64,000 nucleotides of DNA from Geovibrio ferrireducens. Its GTDB lineage: Bacteria > Chrysiogenota > Deferribacteres > Deferribacterales > Geovibrionaceae. A model generated the notes under the pieces. That model ran no database searches. It saw only the letters and a program-made list of their open reading frames with translations, and was not told where the DNA came from. The stretch's first letter is position 1, and each line of letters opens with the position of its first letter. This document shows positions 25,387 through 34,404 of the stretch, in pieces. The stretch covers positions 46,502 through 110,501 of the forward strand of contig NZ_JAJAPB010000008.1 in NCBI RefSeq assembly GCF_026226615.1. Direction: 5' to 3'. The position numbers and the translations under genes are program-made.

Positions 25387-26116
25387 GGGCAGGCTCTTCG
25401 TAGCGGGAACCGGCCCCGGCAAAACGGACTACACAGCTCCGGCCGCTCTGAACGCAGTGAGAAATGCTGATTTCGTCTGCGGGTATATGCCGTATGTCGA
25501 GGCGGTGGCGGAATACATTTCCCCCGAAGCTGAAGTGTTCACCAACGGCATGACCAGGGAGACTGAACGGGTGGAAAAGGCTCTGGAAGCCGCACAGGCA
25601 GGGAAAAAGGTTGCCCTTGTCTGCGGAGGGGATGCCTCGCTTTATTCCCTTGCCTCCCTTGTTTACGAAAAAGCGGCAGATACTGATATTATAGAAGTTA
25701 TACCGGGCATAACCGCCGCCCTCGCCGCTTCTGCACGTCTGGGCGCACCTGTTGCGGATGATCTGGCAGTTATCTCCATGTCTGACCTGCTGACACCGTG
25801 GGAGGTGATCAAAAGGCGGATAGACGCTGTGAACGCAGGGGATTTCGTGTGCGCAGTCTACAACCCCAGAAGCAGAAAACGGATGGAACAGATAGAGCAT
25901 GCGCTGAAAGTTTTCTCCTCAAGGGGGGATCTGCCCTGCGGGTATGTGCGCAACTCCCACAGGGAGGGGGAAACGCTCTGGGTGGGCAGGCTGTCGGAGC
26001 TTAACACGGAAGAGCTTGATATGAGCACTGTTCTGATAATCGGCTGTAAAAAAACAGTGATAAAAAACGGCAGACTCGTCACCCCGCGCGGGTATACCGA
26101 TAAATACGGAGAATAG
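25379..26116 (+). CDS. cbiH: Cobalt-precorrin-3B C17-methyltransferase
   Basis: 245 residues, CbiH/CobJ type: GTGPGKTDYTAPAALNAV near 9, ALVCGGDASLYSLASLVYE near 80, EVIPGITAALAASARLG near 102, and VYNPRSRKRMEQIEHAL near 160. It performs ring contraction and C17 methylation. An 8-base overlap joins it to cbiG. Confidence 0.93.
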   Translation: MAEGRLFVAGTGPGKTDYTAPAALNAVRNADFVCGYMPYVEAVAEYISPEAEVFTNGMTRETERVEKALEAAQAGKKVALVCGGDASLYSLASLVYEKAADTDIIEVIPGITAALAASARLGAPVADDLAVISMSDLLTPWEVIKRRIDAVNAGDFVCAVYNPRSRKRMEQIEHALKVFSSRGDLPCGYVRNSHREGETLWVGRLSELNTEELDMSTVLIIGCKKTVIKNGRLVTPRGYTDKYGE

Positions 26117-26118
26117 GT

Positions 26119-26820
26119 TTGATACTGGTTCTGGGCGGAACATCCGCCACGCACAAAGCTGTTGAGGGGCTCAGGGGAAAGGATTTCATCATCACCCTCG
26201 CCACTGATTACGGCGAGAGGGAATTCCGCCTCAGATACCCGGATAATGTGATGAAGATCCGTTTCAGTGAAGAAACCATGGAAAACTTCATCAGAAACCG
26301 CCATGTAGCTGAAATAATAGACACCACACACCCTCATGCGGCGGAGATAACCGCAACTGCAAAAACTGTCGCAGACAGATGCGCCATACCGTACACCAGT
26401 CTGGTTAGAAAGACAGAGGAGATAGAGGAGACTGACCTTGTTCACGTCTTCTCAGGCTATGAGGAAGCAGCCGGTTTCCTGCGGGAAGCTGATTTCAGGC
26501 GGATTCTTTTCACCACCGGCAGCAACAATATTCACCTGTTCAAAGAGTTTGCCCATATCGGCTGGGTGCGGATTCTGCCCTATGAAAAGTCCATTGAAAA
26601 ATGTGTGCAGTCGGGGTTTGAGCGTTCAAGAATAATCGCCATGCAGGGTCCCTTCACCACGGAGTTTAACGCCGCGCTCTGCCGTGAGCTCGGTGCAGGA
26701 TGCGTGGTTTCAAAAAACAGCGGCGAAGGGAGCGGCTTTAAGGAAAAACTGAACGCCTGTCTTATGCTTAAAATCCATTTTGTGGTTATAAACCCGCCCG
26801 AAGAAGAAGCAGACCGTTAA
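26119..26820 (+). CDS. cbiJ: Cobalt-precorrin-6A reductase
   Basis: 233 residues of the CbiJ/CobK family: LVLGGTSATHKAVEGL at the N-terminus, IIDTTHPHAAEITATAKTVA near 72, RILFTTGSNNIHLFKEF near 130 and MQGPFTTEFNAALCRELGAG near 175. The start is TTG at 26119, two bases after the cbiH stop. Its 3' end overlaps the convergent cbiC gene by 35 bases. Confidence 0.92.
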   Translation: MILVLGGTSATHKAVEGLRGKDFIITLATDYGEREFRLRYPDNVMKIRFSEETMENFIRNRHVAEIIDTTHPHAAEITATAKTVADRCAIPYTSLVRKTEEIEETDLVHVFSGYEEAAGFLREADFRRILFTTGSNNIHLFKEFAHIGWVRILPYEKSIEKCVQSGFERSRIIAMQGPFTTEFNAALCRELGAGCVVSKNSGEGSGFKEKLNACLMLKIHFVVINPPEEEADR

Positions 26821-27397
26821 TCACTGTCGCGGCGCACGGGCTTCCGCCTTTTGCCCCTTTGTTTGAAACATGGGGGATGTCAGTCTGCATAAGAAGCTCC
26901 TTTGACTCAGCGGCCTTCACAAACCCCACAGGCAGCCCCGCCACAAACGCAGGGTTCATTCTGCCCGCCTCAGTCAGTTCGATGAGCTTCAAAAGCGCAG
27001 TGGGCGCATTGCCTATGGCATAAACCGCTTCGGGATATTTCTCCGCGGCATAAACAATCGCCGTTTCCGCTCTGGTGAGGTTAAGTTCCTTTGATTTTGC
27101 GATCACTTCCGGCTCGCTGATGAAGCATAGAACCTCATTGCCGCTTTCACCCAGATACCTCTTGGTTATTCCGGCTGTGACCATGGTTACGTCTGTTATT
27201 ATCGGCGCTCCGTTCCTGAGAGCCTCAACCCCTGCCTCCAGACGATGAATGCGGGTCAGTTCAGCAAATTCCGGGTCGCCTGTGGTATGAACAAGCTTGC
27301 GTACAATGAGCTTCTCCGCCTCGCTGAAACGGGAGAGATCAATCAGCGAATCTATTATTTCAAAGCTTTCCTTCTCTATACTTAAACCTTTATCCAT
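26786..27397 (-). CDS. cbiC: Cobalt-precorrin-8 methylmutase
   Basis: 203 residues with CbiC/CobH signatures: VRKLVHTTGDPEF near 33 (catalytic His), ITDVTMVTAGI near 66, and IGNAPTALLKLIEL near 123. It moves the C11 methyl to C12, giving cobyrinate. Last gene of the minus-strand cbiP-sirC-cbiA-cbiC operon, 9 bases after cbiA. Confidence 0.94.
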   Translation of the reverse strand: MDKGLSIEKESFEIIDSLIDLSRFSEAEKLIVRKLVHTTGDPEFAELTRIHRLEAGVEALRNGAPIITDVTMVTAGITKRYLGESGNEVLCFISEPEVIAKSKELNLTRAETAIVYAAEKYPEAVYAIGNAPTALLKLIELTEAGRMNPAFVAGLPVGFVKAAESKELLMQTDIPHVSNKGAKGGSPCAATVINGLLLLRAGL

Positions 27398-27406
27398 AAA
27401 AACTCC

Positions 27407-28708
27407 TTATTTCAGTATGAAATCCAGCAGAGACGGGTTTGAGGCGAAATGAAAATGTGCATAGCCCGCCAGTGTGTTATTTTTAAGGAAGCCGTCCTCA
27501 GACCGCGCCTTTGAAGTGACTTTTTCAAGCTGAAAAATGTATTTCTCCCGCACGTTTTCAAGCACGGAATAGTGGAACTCATGCCCCACAAGCCCGTTAA
27601 GCTGCGCACTGTCAGCAACACGCACATAACCCAGAGCCTGCCGTCTGTCCGTCATGCGGCATTCGGCATCAAACACACCTGCCATACGGTGAAACTCATC
27701 TTCAATATTAATGCCTTCCGTCAGGAGCATCATGCCTCCGCATTCAGCAATCATCCGCCCGCCGCTGAGGGAATACTCCCGCAGCCAGTCAAGCATTGCT
27801 CCGTGCCCCTCAAGCTCCCTTACGTAAAGCTCAGGGTAGCCGCCGCCTATGTAAACCAGATCGGCATTGTCCACCGTTTCCTCTTTCAGGGGGGAGAAGA
27901 AGCAGAGTTCATACCCTCTTTTTCTGAGTTCGCGGAAGTTTGCCTCGTAATAAAAGCTGAAAGCCTTGTCAAAGGCAACTGCGCACAGCTTATCCGGTTC
28001 AGGGTATCCGTTGCGGGCTTTTGTCAGCGGTTTGTTCACTTTCAGGGCGGCAAGGGCGTTTATATCAATATAGCTTTGCGCCAGTTCTGCGCATTTTTCG
28101 TAGTAAGCCTCTTCGGTTTCCAGAGCGGTGGCTATGCCCAGATGGCGGGATTGCACAAGGGGTTCAGTCTGCCTCGGCACACTGCCGAAAACAGGCAGAC
28201 CTGTATGGTACTTAACGGCATCGGTTATCAGCCGCTCATGGTTAAGGGAGGCTGTGTTGTTTATTATAACACCTGCTGTCTCCGCATCTCTGCTCAGAGC
28301 CTGAATACCTTTCAGGAAAGCGGCCAAGGTGTATGAGCAGGAGGCTGCGTTCAGCACAATCACGGCGGGCAGACCGAGAACTGAGGCAATATCGTATGTG
28401 CTGCCTTTGAAATCTGCATGATCAACACCGTCAAAAAAGCCCATTACCCCTTCTGCCACTGCAATATCACGCCCGGCGCAGCCATCGGCAAAAATCTGCC
28501 TCACCGCCGCTTTATCAAGCATGACAGTATCAAGGTTCTCGGCCGGATGTCCGGCGCTTTTTGTCAGGTGGCGGGTGTCGATGTAATCAGGCCCGCATTT
28601 AAATGCTGCGGCTTTCCTGCCGGAGTTCGCAAAAGCCCTGATTATTCCCGTGGTCAGGGTGGTTTTCCCTGAGCCGCTCTTTTCCGCGCCTATGACAAAG
28701 CCGTTCAT
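27407..28708 (-). CDS. cbiA: Cobyrinate a,c-diamide synthase
   Basis: 433 residues: an N-terminal ATP-binding domain (VIGAEKSGSGKTTLTTGIIRAF; KCGPDYIDTRH) and a C-terminal class I glutaminase-like domain with the nucleophile Cys in MIAECGGMMLL and the His in YAHFHFASNP. The open frame extends to 28822 but that part overlaps the previous gene; the ATG at 28708 leaves a 4-bp gap and has AAAGGGTGA in front. Confidence 0.93.
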   Translation of the reverse strand: MNGFVIGAEKSGSGKTTLTTGIIRAFANSGRKAAAFKCGPDYIDTRHLTKSAGHPAENLDTVMLDKAAVRQIFADGCAGRDIAVAEGVMGFFDGVDHADFKGSTYDIASVLGLPAVIVLNAASCSYTLAAFLKGIQALSRDAETAGVIINNTASLNHERLITDAVKYHTGLPVFGSVPRQTEPLVQSRHLGIATALETEEAYYEKCAELAQSYIDINALAALKVNKPLTKARNGYPEPDKLCAVAFDKAFSFYYEANFRELRKRGYELCFFSPLKEETVDNADLVYIGGGYPELYVRELEGHGAMLDWLREYSLSGGRMIAECGGMMLLTEGINIEDEFHRMAGVFDAECRMTDRRQALGYVRVADSAQLNGLVGHEFHYSVLENVREKYIFQLEKVTSKARSEDGFLKNNTLAGYAHFHFASNPSLLDFILK

Positions 28709-28712
28709 CCGT

Positions 28713-29168
28713 TCACCCTTTTTCCAGAAACGCCGCAATCCTGTCCCGCAGTTTTTTGGAGAACGAAGGCTCCTGCCCCTGTGTGGATACCGAAACAACC
28801 GTTCCCGTGTCCTCCTCCACATATACCGCCGGAAGGTGAAAATCGCTCATATCCGGATCATCCGCCACATTAACGGGTATGTTCTTTATCTTTGCCTCTA
28901 TGGCAAACTCACGGTTCAGCTCTCTGTCATCCGTGCAGATAAAAAGAAAGTCCGCACCGCGTATATCCTCTGCGGATGCAGGCTTTAAGACCTTCTCAAC
29001 CCTGACGTTATCCCTTATGCCGTCTGTTACTGAAGGTGCTATCACCCTTATCTCAGGCTCCATGCGGCTGAGGGAGGCGATCTTCCTCTCGGCGACCTTG
29101 CCTCCGCCTATGAAAACAAGCCTCTTGCCCCTTATATTCACTAAAAAAGGGTAATATGAAAGCTTCAT
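28713..29168 (-). CDS. Precorrin-2 dehydrogenase (SirC/Met8-like)
   Basis: 151 residues with an NAD-binding Rossmann start (LVFIGGGKVAERKIASL) and the CysG N-terminal pattern (FLFICTDDRELNREFAIEAK; NVADDPDMSDFHLPAV). It oxidises precorrin-2 to sirohydrochlorin, the substrate for cobalt insertion. It lacks the dimerisation/ferrochelatase C-terminal region of CysG and Met8, as stand-alone SirC-type enzymes do. It overlaps cbiP by 4 bases. Confidence 0.9.
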   Translation of the reverse strand: MKLSYYPFLVNIRGKRLVFIGGGKVAERKIASLSRMEPEIRVIAPSVTDGIRDNVRVEKVLKPASAEDIRGADFLFICTDDRELNREFAIEAKIKNIPVNVADDPDMSDFHLPAVYVEEDTGTVVSVSTQGQEPSFSKKLRDRIAAFLEKG

Positions 29169-30592
29169 AAAATCTCCTTCAATATCAGGTCCGTATCACA
29201 GTTTTGCTTTATGGTTTCCGCAAGCAGGTTAAGCTGGCGCTCTTTCTCATTGATATAGTCGGTTTCCTCAAACACAGTGCCGAGGAGGCTGTTCAGCGCC
29301 TTAATATTTCCGCTGTGTTCAAAAAAACCGTGGAGATATGTTCCGAACACCCTTCCCTTTGCGGTGCAGACACCGTTTTCGGCAAGAACCGAGGTTCCGG
29401 CGCCTGTTTCCGTTCTGCCCATGTGCATTTCATATCCGGTGAGGGTCAGTCCTTCCCATGCATTTTGTCCTTTATACTGTTTATGTATAAGCTCTTTCTG
29501 TTTTGTAATCACTGTAGATACATCAATAAGCCCCAGACCTTCCGTTCCGCCCTTTTCCCCTTCTATTCCGTCAGGGTCTGAAATATATTTCCCAAGAATC
29601 TGAAACCCGCCGCATATGCCGATGACTGGCTTATACACTGCCGCCTTTCTCACTGCATCGTCAAATCCGGTTTCCCGCAGGAAGTTCATATCATAAACAG
29701 TGTGCTTGCTGCCGGGAATTATTACCACATCGCAGTCGTTCAGCTCATGGGGCTTCACGGCATAAATTACCTGAACACTCCTCATTGCTTTCAGCGCGGC
29801 AAAGTCTGAGAAGTTGCTGATGTACGGCAGACGGATGATGCCAATCCTCACTTCGCCCTTTTCCGTGTCTGACTGAATGTCCTGCGAATCCTCCTCCTCA
29901 AGGGAAAGGCGCATATAGGGCATAACCCCTGTCACCGGAACGGGAACAAGCTCCTCAAACATTTTTATTCCGGGTTCCAGCAGGGTTTTATCTCCGCGGA
30001 ACTTATTTATTATAAAACCTTTAACCAGCTTTGCCGAATCAGTGGGCAGAAGGTCGTAAGTGCCTTTCATCCATGCGAAAACGCCGCCTCGGTCTATATC
30101 GCCAACTATCTGTACGCCTGCCCCGGCGTATTCCGCCATGCGCATGTTGACTATATCTGTCTTATGGAGATTAATTTCAGCAGGGCTGCCTGCCCCCTCA
30201 ATCACTATGATGTCATATTCAGATGCGAGGGAATCGTAAGCACCAGATGCTATGGAGAAATTTTCGGCCGAAAGCGTGTAGTAGTCCCTTGCGGAATAAA
30301 CGCCCGCAACCGTTCCCATACGCACAAGCTGGGACTTAGCCTCACCCTGCGGTTTGAGAAGAATGGGGTTCATGCGTACATCGGGGATCACTCCCGCTGC
30401 CTCCGCCTGCAGAATCTGCGCCCTGCCCATCTCAAGGCCGTCCGCCGTTACTCCGGCGTTGAGCGCCATATTCTGGGATTTGAACGGAGCCGCGCGCAGA
30501 CCCATATTTTTCAGCAGACGGCAAAAACCCGCAGTAAGAAGACTTTTGCCCACACCTGAACCTGTTCCCTGAAACATGATGGATTTTGCCAT
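29165..30592 (-). CDS. cbiP: Cobyric acid synthase
   Basis: 475 residues: ATP-binding N-terminal domain (MFQGTGSGVGKSLLTAGFCR; PFKSQNMALNAGVTADGLEM) and glutaminase-like C-terminal domain with Cys in VIGICGGFQILGKYI near 327 and His in GTYLHGFFEHSGN near 425. It amidates positions b, d, e and g. First gene of its operon; on the minus strand TTGAGA (30641-30636), 18 bp and TATAAA (30617-30612) form a possible promoter. Confidence 0.94.
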   Translation of the reverse strand: MAKSIMFQGTGSGVGKSLLTAGFCRLLKNMGLRAAPFKSQNMALNAGVTADGLEMGRAQILQAEAAGVIPDVRMNPILLKPQGEAKSQLVRMGTVAGVYSARDYYTLSAENFSIASGAYDSLASEYDIIVIEGAGSPAEINLHKTDIVNMRMAEYAGAGVQIVGDIDRGGVFAWMKGTYDLLPTDSAKLVKGFIINKFRGDKTLLEPGIKMFEELVPVPVTGVMPYMRLSLEEEDSQDIQSDTEKGEVRIGIIRLPYISNFSDFAALKAMRSVQVIYAVKPHELNDCDVVIIPGSKHTVYDMNFLRETGFDDAVRKAAVYKPVIGICGGFQILGKYISDPDGIEGEKGGTEGLGLIDVSTVITKQKELIHKQYKGQNAWEGLTLTGYEMHMGRTETGAGTSVLAENGVCTAKGRVFGTYLHGFFEHSGNIKALNSLLGTVFEETDYINEKERQLNLLAETIKQNCDTDLILKEIL

Positions 30593-30662
30593 TTTTCCCC
30601 TCTTTTATACGAACTTAACGAATACTCTCTCAAACAGCAAGCATGATATGGAACGCACTTAA

Positions 30663-30709
30663 TTAGTCATATAAAATTTTATTGATCTTATCTAATATTC
30701 CGTTAATAT
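30663..30709 (+). promoter_or_regulatory. Promoter with shared operator element, copy A
   Basis: TTAG (30663), the palindrome ATAAAATTTTAT (30671-30682), TTGATC as -35 (30682-30687) and TAATAT as -10 (30704-30709) lie in front of the first PepSY triad. ATCTAA sits at 30690-30695. Positions 30663-30695 line up base by base, without gaps, with the promoter element at 38793-38825, identical at most positions. This is strong evidence for a common regulator of the triad and of the TonB receptor gene. Confidence 0.65.
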
Positions 30710-30762
30710 ACCCCCACAGGTTTTTAATACCTGCTAAATACTGTTTGAATCGGGGGAAATAA

Positions 30763-31053
30763 ATGTTTAATTATTCCGCAAAAACGGTCTACAGGCTGGA
30801 TGTGGCATCCCGCACTGTGCTGGCTGTGCTCGGAGGATACTGGGGCTGCGCCGCCTTTACCCTTCTTTTAACGGGGCTTCTGCCTTATGATCCTAAGACT
30901 GCGGCTCTGACCGCTAATATGATTTTCTTTCTCATCTACACCTGCGTTTTTATATGGGTTTTCGCTGTTAAAAAGCCTCTTTTCGCATGGCTCGGCGTGG
31001 GGATTCCTTCCGCTGTCTGCGGGCTTATACTCCTCCTGCGGGGTGCAGCATGA
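30763..31053 (+). CDS. DUF3649-type small membrane protein, first copy
   Basis: 96 residues with three hydrophobic segments (VLAVLGGYWGCAAFTLLLTG; MIFFLIYTCVFIWVFAV; VGIPSAVCGLILLL). The pattern matches DUF3649 proteins that accompany PepSY-type iron-siderophore reductases. A GGGGG ribosome site stands 6 bases before the ATG, and the next gene overlaps its stop as ATGA. A paralogue with the same gene order lies at 41693. It is presumably an accessory subunit; the mechanism is unknown. Confidence 0.75.
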   Translation: MFNYSAKTVYRLDVASRTVLAVLGGYWGCAAFTLLLTGLLPYDPKTAALTANMIFFLIYTCVFIWVFAVKKPLFAWLGVGIPSAVCGLILLLRGAA

Positions 31054-32594
31054 AGGAGAAATTCCGCCAGTCAATGGGCTGGCTGCACACATGGAGCGGG
31101 CTTATACTCGGCTGGCTGATATTTGTGATATTTTTCACAGGAACCCTGTCATATTTCCGTCATGAGATAACCCACTGGATGCAGCCGGAGACCCACGGGT
31201 CGGTAAAATTTGATCCTGCTGCCGTGGACAAGGCTGTGGACTACCTGAAAAATAACGCACCTGATGAAGCCGCAGGATGGCTGATCGCCCTGCCGGATGA
31301 GCGCACAAAAACCATAGAGGCATCCTGGCGTGTGCTCAGGATTGACCCGAAATACGGCATACGTCCCGAAATAACGCAGAACTTTCTTGATGCTTCCACA
31401 GGGGAAAACACAAACGCCCGCAAAACCCATGGCGGCGAATTTCTCTACCGTTTTCACATAGAGCTTTACGGCATGGACAAAACCCTCGGCCGCTGGATAA
31501 TCGGCATAGCCACAATGGCACTGTTCATAGCCATAATCACCGGAATCATACTCCATAAGAGGATATTCAAGGATTTCTTCGTTTTCCGCGGGAACAAGGG
31601 TGTGCGTTCATGGATCGATGCTCACATATTCGCAGCGGTTCTTGCCCTGCCATACCATATAATGATCACCTATTCCGGTCTGCTTCTTCTGATGATGATA
31701 CTTCTGCCGTGGAACACAGAGGAATTTCTGAGGGAATATAAAGAGATGCGCGCAAAAATGATGTCTCAGCCTGTTGAGGTTATCCCTTCCGATTATGAAG
31801 CGTATCCGCCCGTTTCCCTTGTTCCTCTCCTGAAAGACGCAGAGGAGAGGCTCGGCGAAAAAATCGGCAGGATATATATCAGCAATCCGGGCAGACGCAA
31901 TATGACGGCTCAGCTTGTGCCTTCCAGAAGTGACAAAATCACTTACACGGACAGAAGCCGCAGCGCGGAAGCAGTAGTAAGCTACAACCTGCGCAACGGC
32001 AGGTTCTATGGAGAGATGACGAGTGAGCCTGTGTCAGCGGCTTATTCCATTTTCAATGCTTTCAGCACCCTTCATGTGGCGCGTTTTGCGGACACTTTCA
32101 TGCGCTGGCTGTTTTTTATCTCAGGGGTGATGGGCACGGTGATGACCGCCACTGGACTCATAATCTGGACACAGAAGAAGGCAAAAGCCGCAGATAAACC
32201 GTTCGGGCGTAAGCTGGTTGAGGTGCTGAATATAGGCGGGATCACAGGCCTTGCCGCAGCCACAGCCGCCTACTTCTGGGCGAACAGGTTTGTGCCCGCT
32301 GCCGCTGAAAACCGTATGAGTCTTGAACTCTGGGCATTTTTCGGCGTGTGGGCGCTGACCTTCATCCACCCCGCAATACGGGACAGAAAAAAGGCATGGG
32401 TTGACCAGCTATGGCTCTGCGCCGGGCTGTACGCTCTCATTCCCGCAGTGAATGCCCTCACTTCGTCCATGAACCTCTTTAAGGCTTTCTCTGCCGGAAA
32501 CATGGTCGTGGCGGGGTTTGATCTCACCGCACTTGCTGCCGGAGTTCTGTTTGCCGTCACCGCAGTAATAGTTTCCGGAAAGGAGGCGAAATAA
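31050..32594 (+). CDS. PepSY-associated membrane protein (putative siderophore-iron reductase), first copy
   Basis: 514 residues with about five to six membrane segments and the PepSY_TM layout: a His-rich first hairpin (WLHTWSGLILGW; SYFRHEITHWMQPETH), a periplasmic loop, a second helix pair (FRFHIELYGM region; ALPYHIMITYSGLLLLMMIL) and a late LHVARFADTFMRWLFF segment. Relatives PiuB, FoxB and FpvG reduce ferric siderophores or move iron at the inner membrane. The start overlaps the DUF3649 stop by 4 bases; an upstream ATG at 30987 lies inside that gene. Confidence 0.85.
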   Translation: MKEKFRQSMGWLHTWSGLILGWLIFVIFFTGTLSYFRHEITHWMQPETHGSVKFDPAAVDKAVDYLKNNAPDEAAGWLIALPDERTKTIEASWRVLRIDPKYGIRPEITQNFLDASTGENTNARKTHGGEFLYRFHIELYGMDKTLGRWIIGIATMALFIAIITGIILHKRIFKDFFVFRGNKGVRSWIDAHIFAAVLALPYHIMITYSGLLLLMMILLPWNTEEFLREYKEMRAKMMSQPVEVIPSDYEAYPPVSLVPLLKDAEERLGEKIGRIYISNPGRRNMTAQLVPSRSDKITYTDRSRSAEAVVSYNLRNGRFYGEMTSEPVSAAYSIFNAFSTLHVARFADTFMRWLFFISGVMGTVMTATGLIIWTQKKAKAADKPFGRKLVEVLNIGGITGLAAATAAYFWANRFVPAAAENRMSLELWAFFGVWALTFIHPAIRDRKKAWVDQLWLCAGLYALIPAVNALTSSMNLFKAFSAGNMVVAGFDLTALAAGVLFAVTAVIVSGKEAK

Positions 32595-32935
32595 TGTTTG
32601 CAGGTCTTATCACCATTGCTCTCACCTTCACAGGGTTCAGCCTGATAGCCCTTGCCGCGGACAAGCACCGTGCGCAGATAACTGACAGAGAGTTCAGCCC
32701 TAAGCTGAAACCAGCCCTTATGCTCGCCGGGTGGGTTCTGCTTATTGTTTCCGCCGTACCCTGCGTTCAGCAGTATAAAATATCCATCGGACTCACAGCC
32801 TGGTTCGGCTGCATGAGTGTTTCCGGCAGTGTGCTTGTGCTCATGCTGGCCTATATTCCCCGAAAAGTTTCCATAAGCGCCGCAGGGGCAGTTCCCTTTG
32901 CCGTGCTTATGTTTCTGATACAGGTTTTCCTGTAG
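32594..32935 (+). CDS. DUF3325-type small membrane protein, first copy
   Basis: 113 residues with four hydrophobic segments (LITIALTFTGFSLIALA; LMLAGWVLLIVSAVPCV; GLTAWFGCMSVSGSVLVLML; AVPFAVLMFLIQVFL). The pattern fits DUF3325, the usual third member of DUF3649-PepSY-DUF3325 operons. Its ATG overlaps the stop of the PepSY gene by one base. Confidence 0.75.
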   Translation: MFAGLITIALTFTGFSLIALAADKHRAQITDREFSPKLKPALMLAGWVLLIVSAVPCVQQYKISIGLTAWFGCMSVSGSVLVLMLAYIPRKVSISAAGAVPFAVLMFLIQVFL

Positions 32936-32950
32936 ATTCTGCCATTCTTA

Positions 32951-32985
32951 AGCCCGTGCCGCGCTGACTGCGGTGCGGGCTCTTT
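32951..32985 (+). terminator. Terminator of the first PepSY triad
   Basis: A 12-bp stem, AGCCCGTGCCGC (32951-32962) with GCGGTGCGGGCT (32970-32981), including two G-U pairs, followed by CTTT. Confidence 0.7.
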
Positions 32986-33063
32986 AAAATGCCTTTTCCC
33001 CGATAAATTTATGGACAAACCGCCGCTCTTTTTTATAAGCTTGGGATTATTGAGGTGCTTATA

Positions 33064-33747
33064 ATGCTTATTTACGGAATCGGTCTCGGACCGGGCGATC
33101 CTGAACTTGTTACGGTAAAGGCGGTTAAAACTCTGGAAAAATCAGATGTGGTCATAGTTCCCCAGTCCGATAAAACAGGGCGGAGCATAGCGGGCGACAT
33201 AGTGAAAAACTATGTGCCGGAAGAAAAAATCCTCTGGTATTACTTCCCCATGACGGGAGATAAGGCTGATCTGGATACCAGATACACCGCCCTTGCCACA
33301 GAGATGGAAAAGCTGGCAGCGGAAGGAAAAACAATCAGCTACGTCACAATCGGCGATACGCCTGTTTACAGCACATTCAATTATCTGCGGGATAAGCTTA
33401 AGGCAAAAAATATAGAAACGAAAATGATAGCGGGAATCTCCGCTTTCTCCGCATCCGCAAACAGGATGAATCTGCCCCTGTGCGAGAAGGACGGCTCATT
33501 CTGCGTGGCTGAAATGCCGGATACCGATGAGGAACTCCTTGAGCTGACACGCCGCTTCACTTCCGTTGTGCTGATGAAGGTACATAAAAGGCTCGGAGTG
33601 CTTACGGAATTTGTGCGGAAAAACAGCCTCAGTGAGGCGTACCTTTTTCAGCGTGTGACAATGGAGGATGAACAGATCTTCAACCTGCTCACGGAAGTTC
33701 CCGGAGAATCAGCGGGGTATCTCTCCACAGCGATTTTAAAGGCTTAG
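33064..33747 (+). CDS. cbiL: Cobalt-precorrin-2 C20-methyltransferase
   Basis: 227 residues, CbiL/CobI type: IYGIGLGPGDPELVTVKAVK at the start, VVIVPQSDKTGRS near 32, VTIGDTPVYSTFNYL near 96 and MIAGISAFSASANRMNLPL near 120. The ATG at 33064 has TGAGGTG at the right distance and is preferred over the GTG at 33055. It stands apart from the other cbi genes, between the PepSY triad and cbiR, and its end overlaps the convergent cbiR by 12 bases. Confidence 0.92.
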   Translation: MLIYGIGLGPGDPELVTVKAVKTLEKSDVVIVPQSDKTGRSIAGDIVKNYVPEEKILWYYFPMTGDKADLDTRYTALATEMEKLAAEGKTISYVTIGDTPVYSTFNYLRDKLKAKNIETKMIAGISAFSASANRMNLPLCEKDGSFCVAEMPDTDEELLELTRRFTSVVLMKVHKRLGVLTEFVRKNSLSEAYLFQRVTMEDEQIFNLLTEVPGESAGYLSTAILKA

Positions 33748-34404
33748 TAGAATATCAAGGGATTCAAGGAAGGCTTCTTCCTCAAAAACCTCAACGCAGA
33801 CTGTGATGTCCTGAAGCTCCGCAAAGCTTTTAATCAGGCGGAGCGTTTTCTTGTCTATGTGCTTCAGGCTCTGATGGTCACGCATTCCGTCGGAGCCGTG
33901 CAGGTGAATGAGGCCTATGTCGATGCTCCAGCGCCTGATTATATCCTCAACTTTTCCGCCGTAATGGAGAACATGCCCCAAATCGGCGCATATTGCCGCA
34001 TCTGCTCCCGCCAGTTTGCTGAAAAGATGCGCATCATCCTCTCCGTTTTCAACAGACAGGGGTACGGCTGATTTCCTTGCAAACTCTGTGAGGTTCCTGA
34101 AAAAACTCTCCTGATGCTGAATATGGATCGTGTGCGTGTATGCGTTCAGCGGTTTGAGAAGCTCAGCAAACCGTTCTATCACAGACCAGTTTTCCTTTAC
34201 GGAAAGATCAATGTCATAAGGCATATGCACATTAAACCGCATCCCGGTCGCCGCAAGTTCCGCCACCTCCGCCGGATCGGGTTCGTCACCCATGTACATG
34301 CTTGACATATACAAAAGCTCCACCTCATCCACAAGCCCTTGCAGGAAGCGGACATTTGTAATCCTGTCAGCTTTTTTTATGAATGACGGAGCCGCTATGC
34401 GCAT
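33736..34404 (-). CDS. CbiR-like cobamide-remodelling hydrolase (TIM barrel)
   Basis: About 222 residues with the AP-endonuclease-2 / xylose-isomerase-like barrel. Candidate metal ligands appear in the usual order: HIQHQ, SVENGED, CADLGHVLHYGG, LIHLHGSDGMRDH and CVEVFEEE. CbiR of Akkermansia muciniphila belongs to this superfamily and cleaves the nucleotide loop of cobamides so that the lower ligand can be exchanged. The gene overlaps cbiB, whose enzyme rebuilds the product, which fits well. An upstream ATG at 34455 would overlap cbiB by 61 bases, so 34404 is used. A generic sugar isomerase is the alternative. Confidence 0.7.
   Translation of the reverse strand: MRIAAPSFIKKADRITNVRFLQGLVDEVELLYMSSMYMGDEPDPAEVAELAATGMRFNVHMPYDIDLSVKENWSVIERFAELLKPLNAYTHTIHIQHQESFFRNLTEFARKSAVPLSVENGEDDAHLFSKLAGADAAICADLGHVLHYGGKVEDIIRRWSIDIGLIHLHGSDGMRDHQSLKHIDKKTLRLIKSFAELQDITVCVEVFEEEAFLESLDILLSL

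Noticed and set aside
27572..28336. 254-codon plus-strand frame inside cbiA
   Set aside because: Antisense shadow; cbiA motifs on the other strand are unambiguous.
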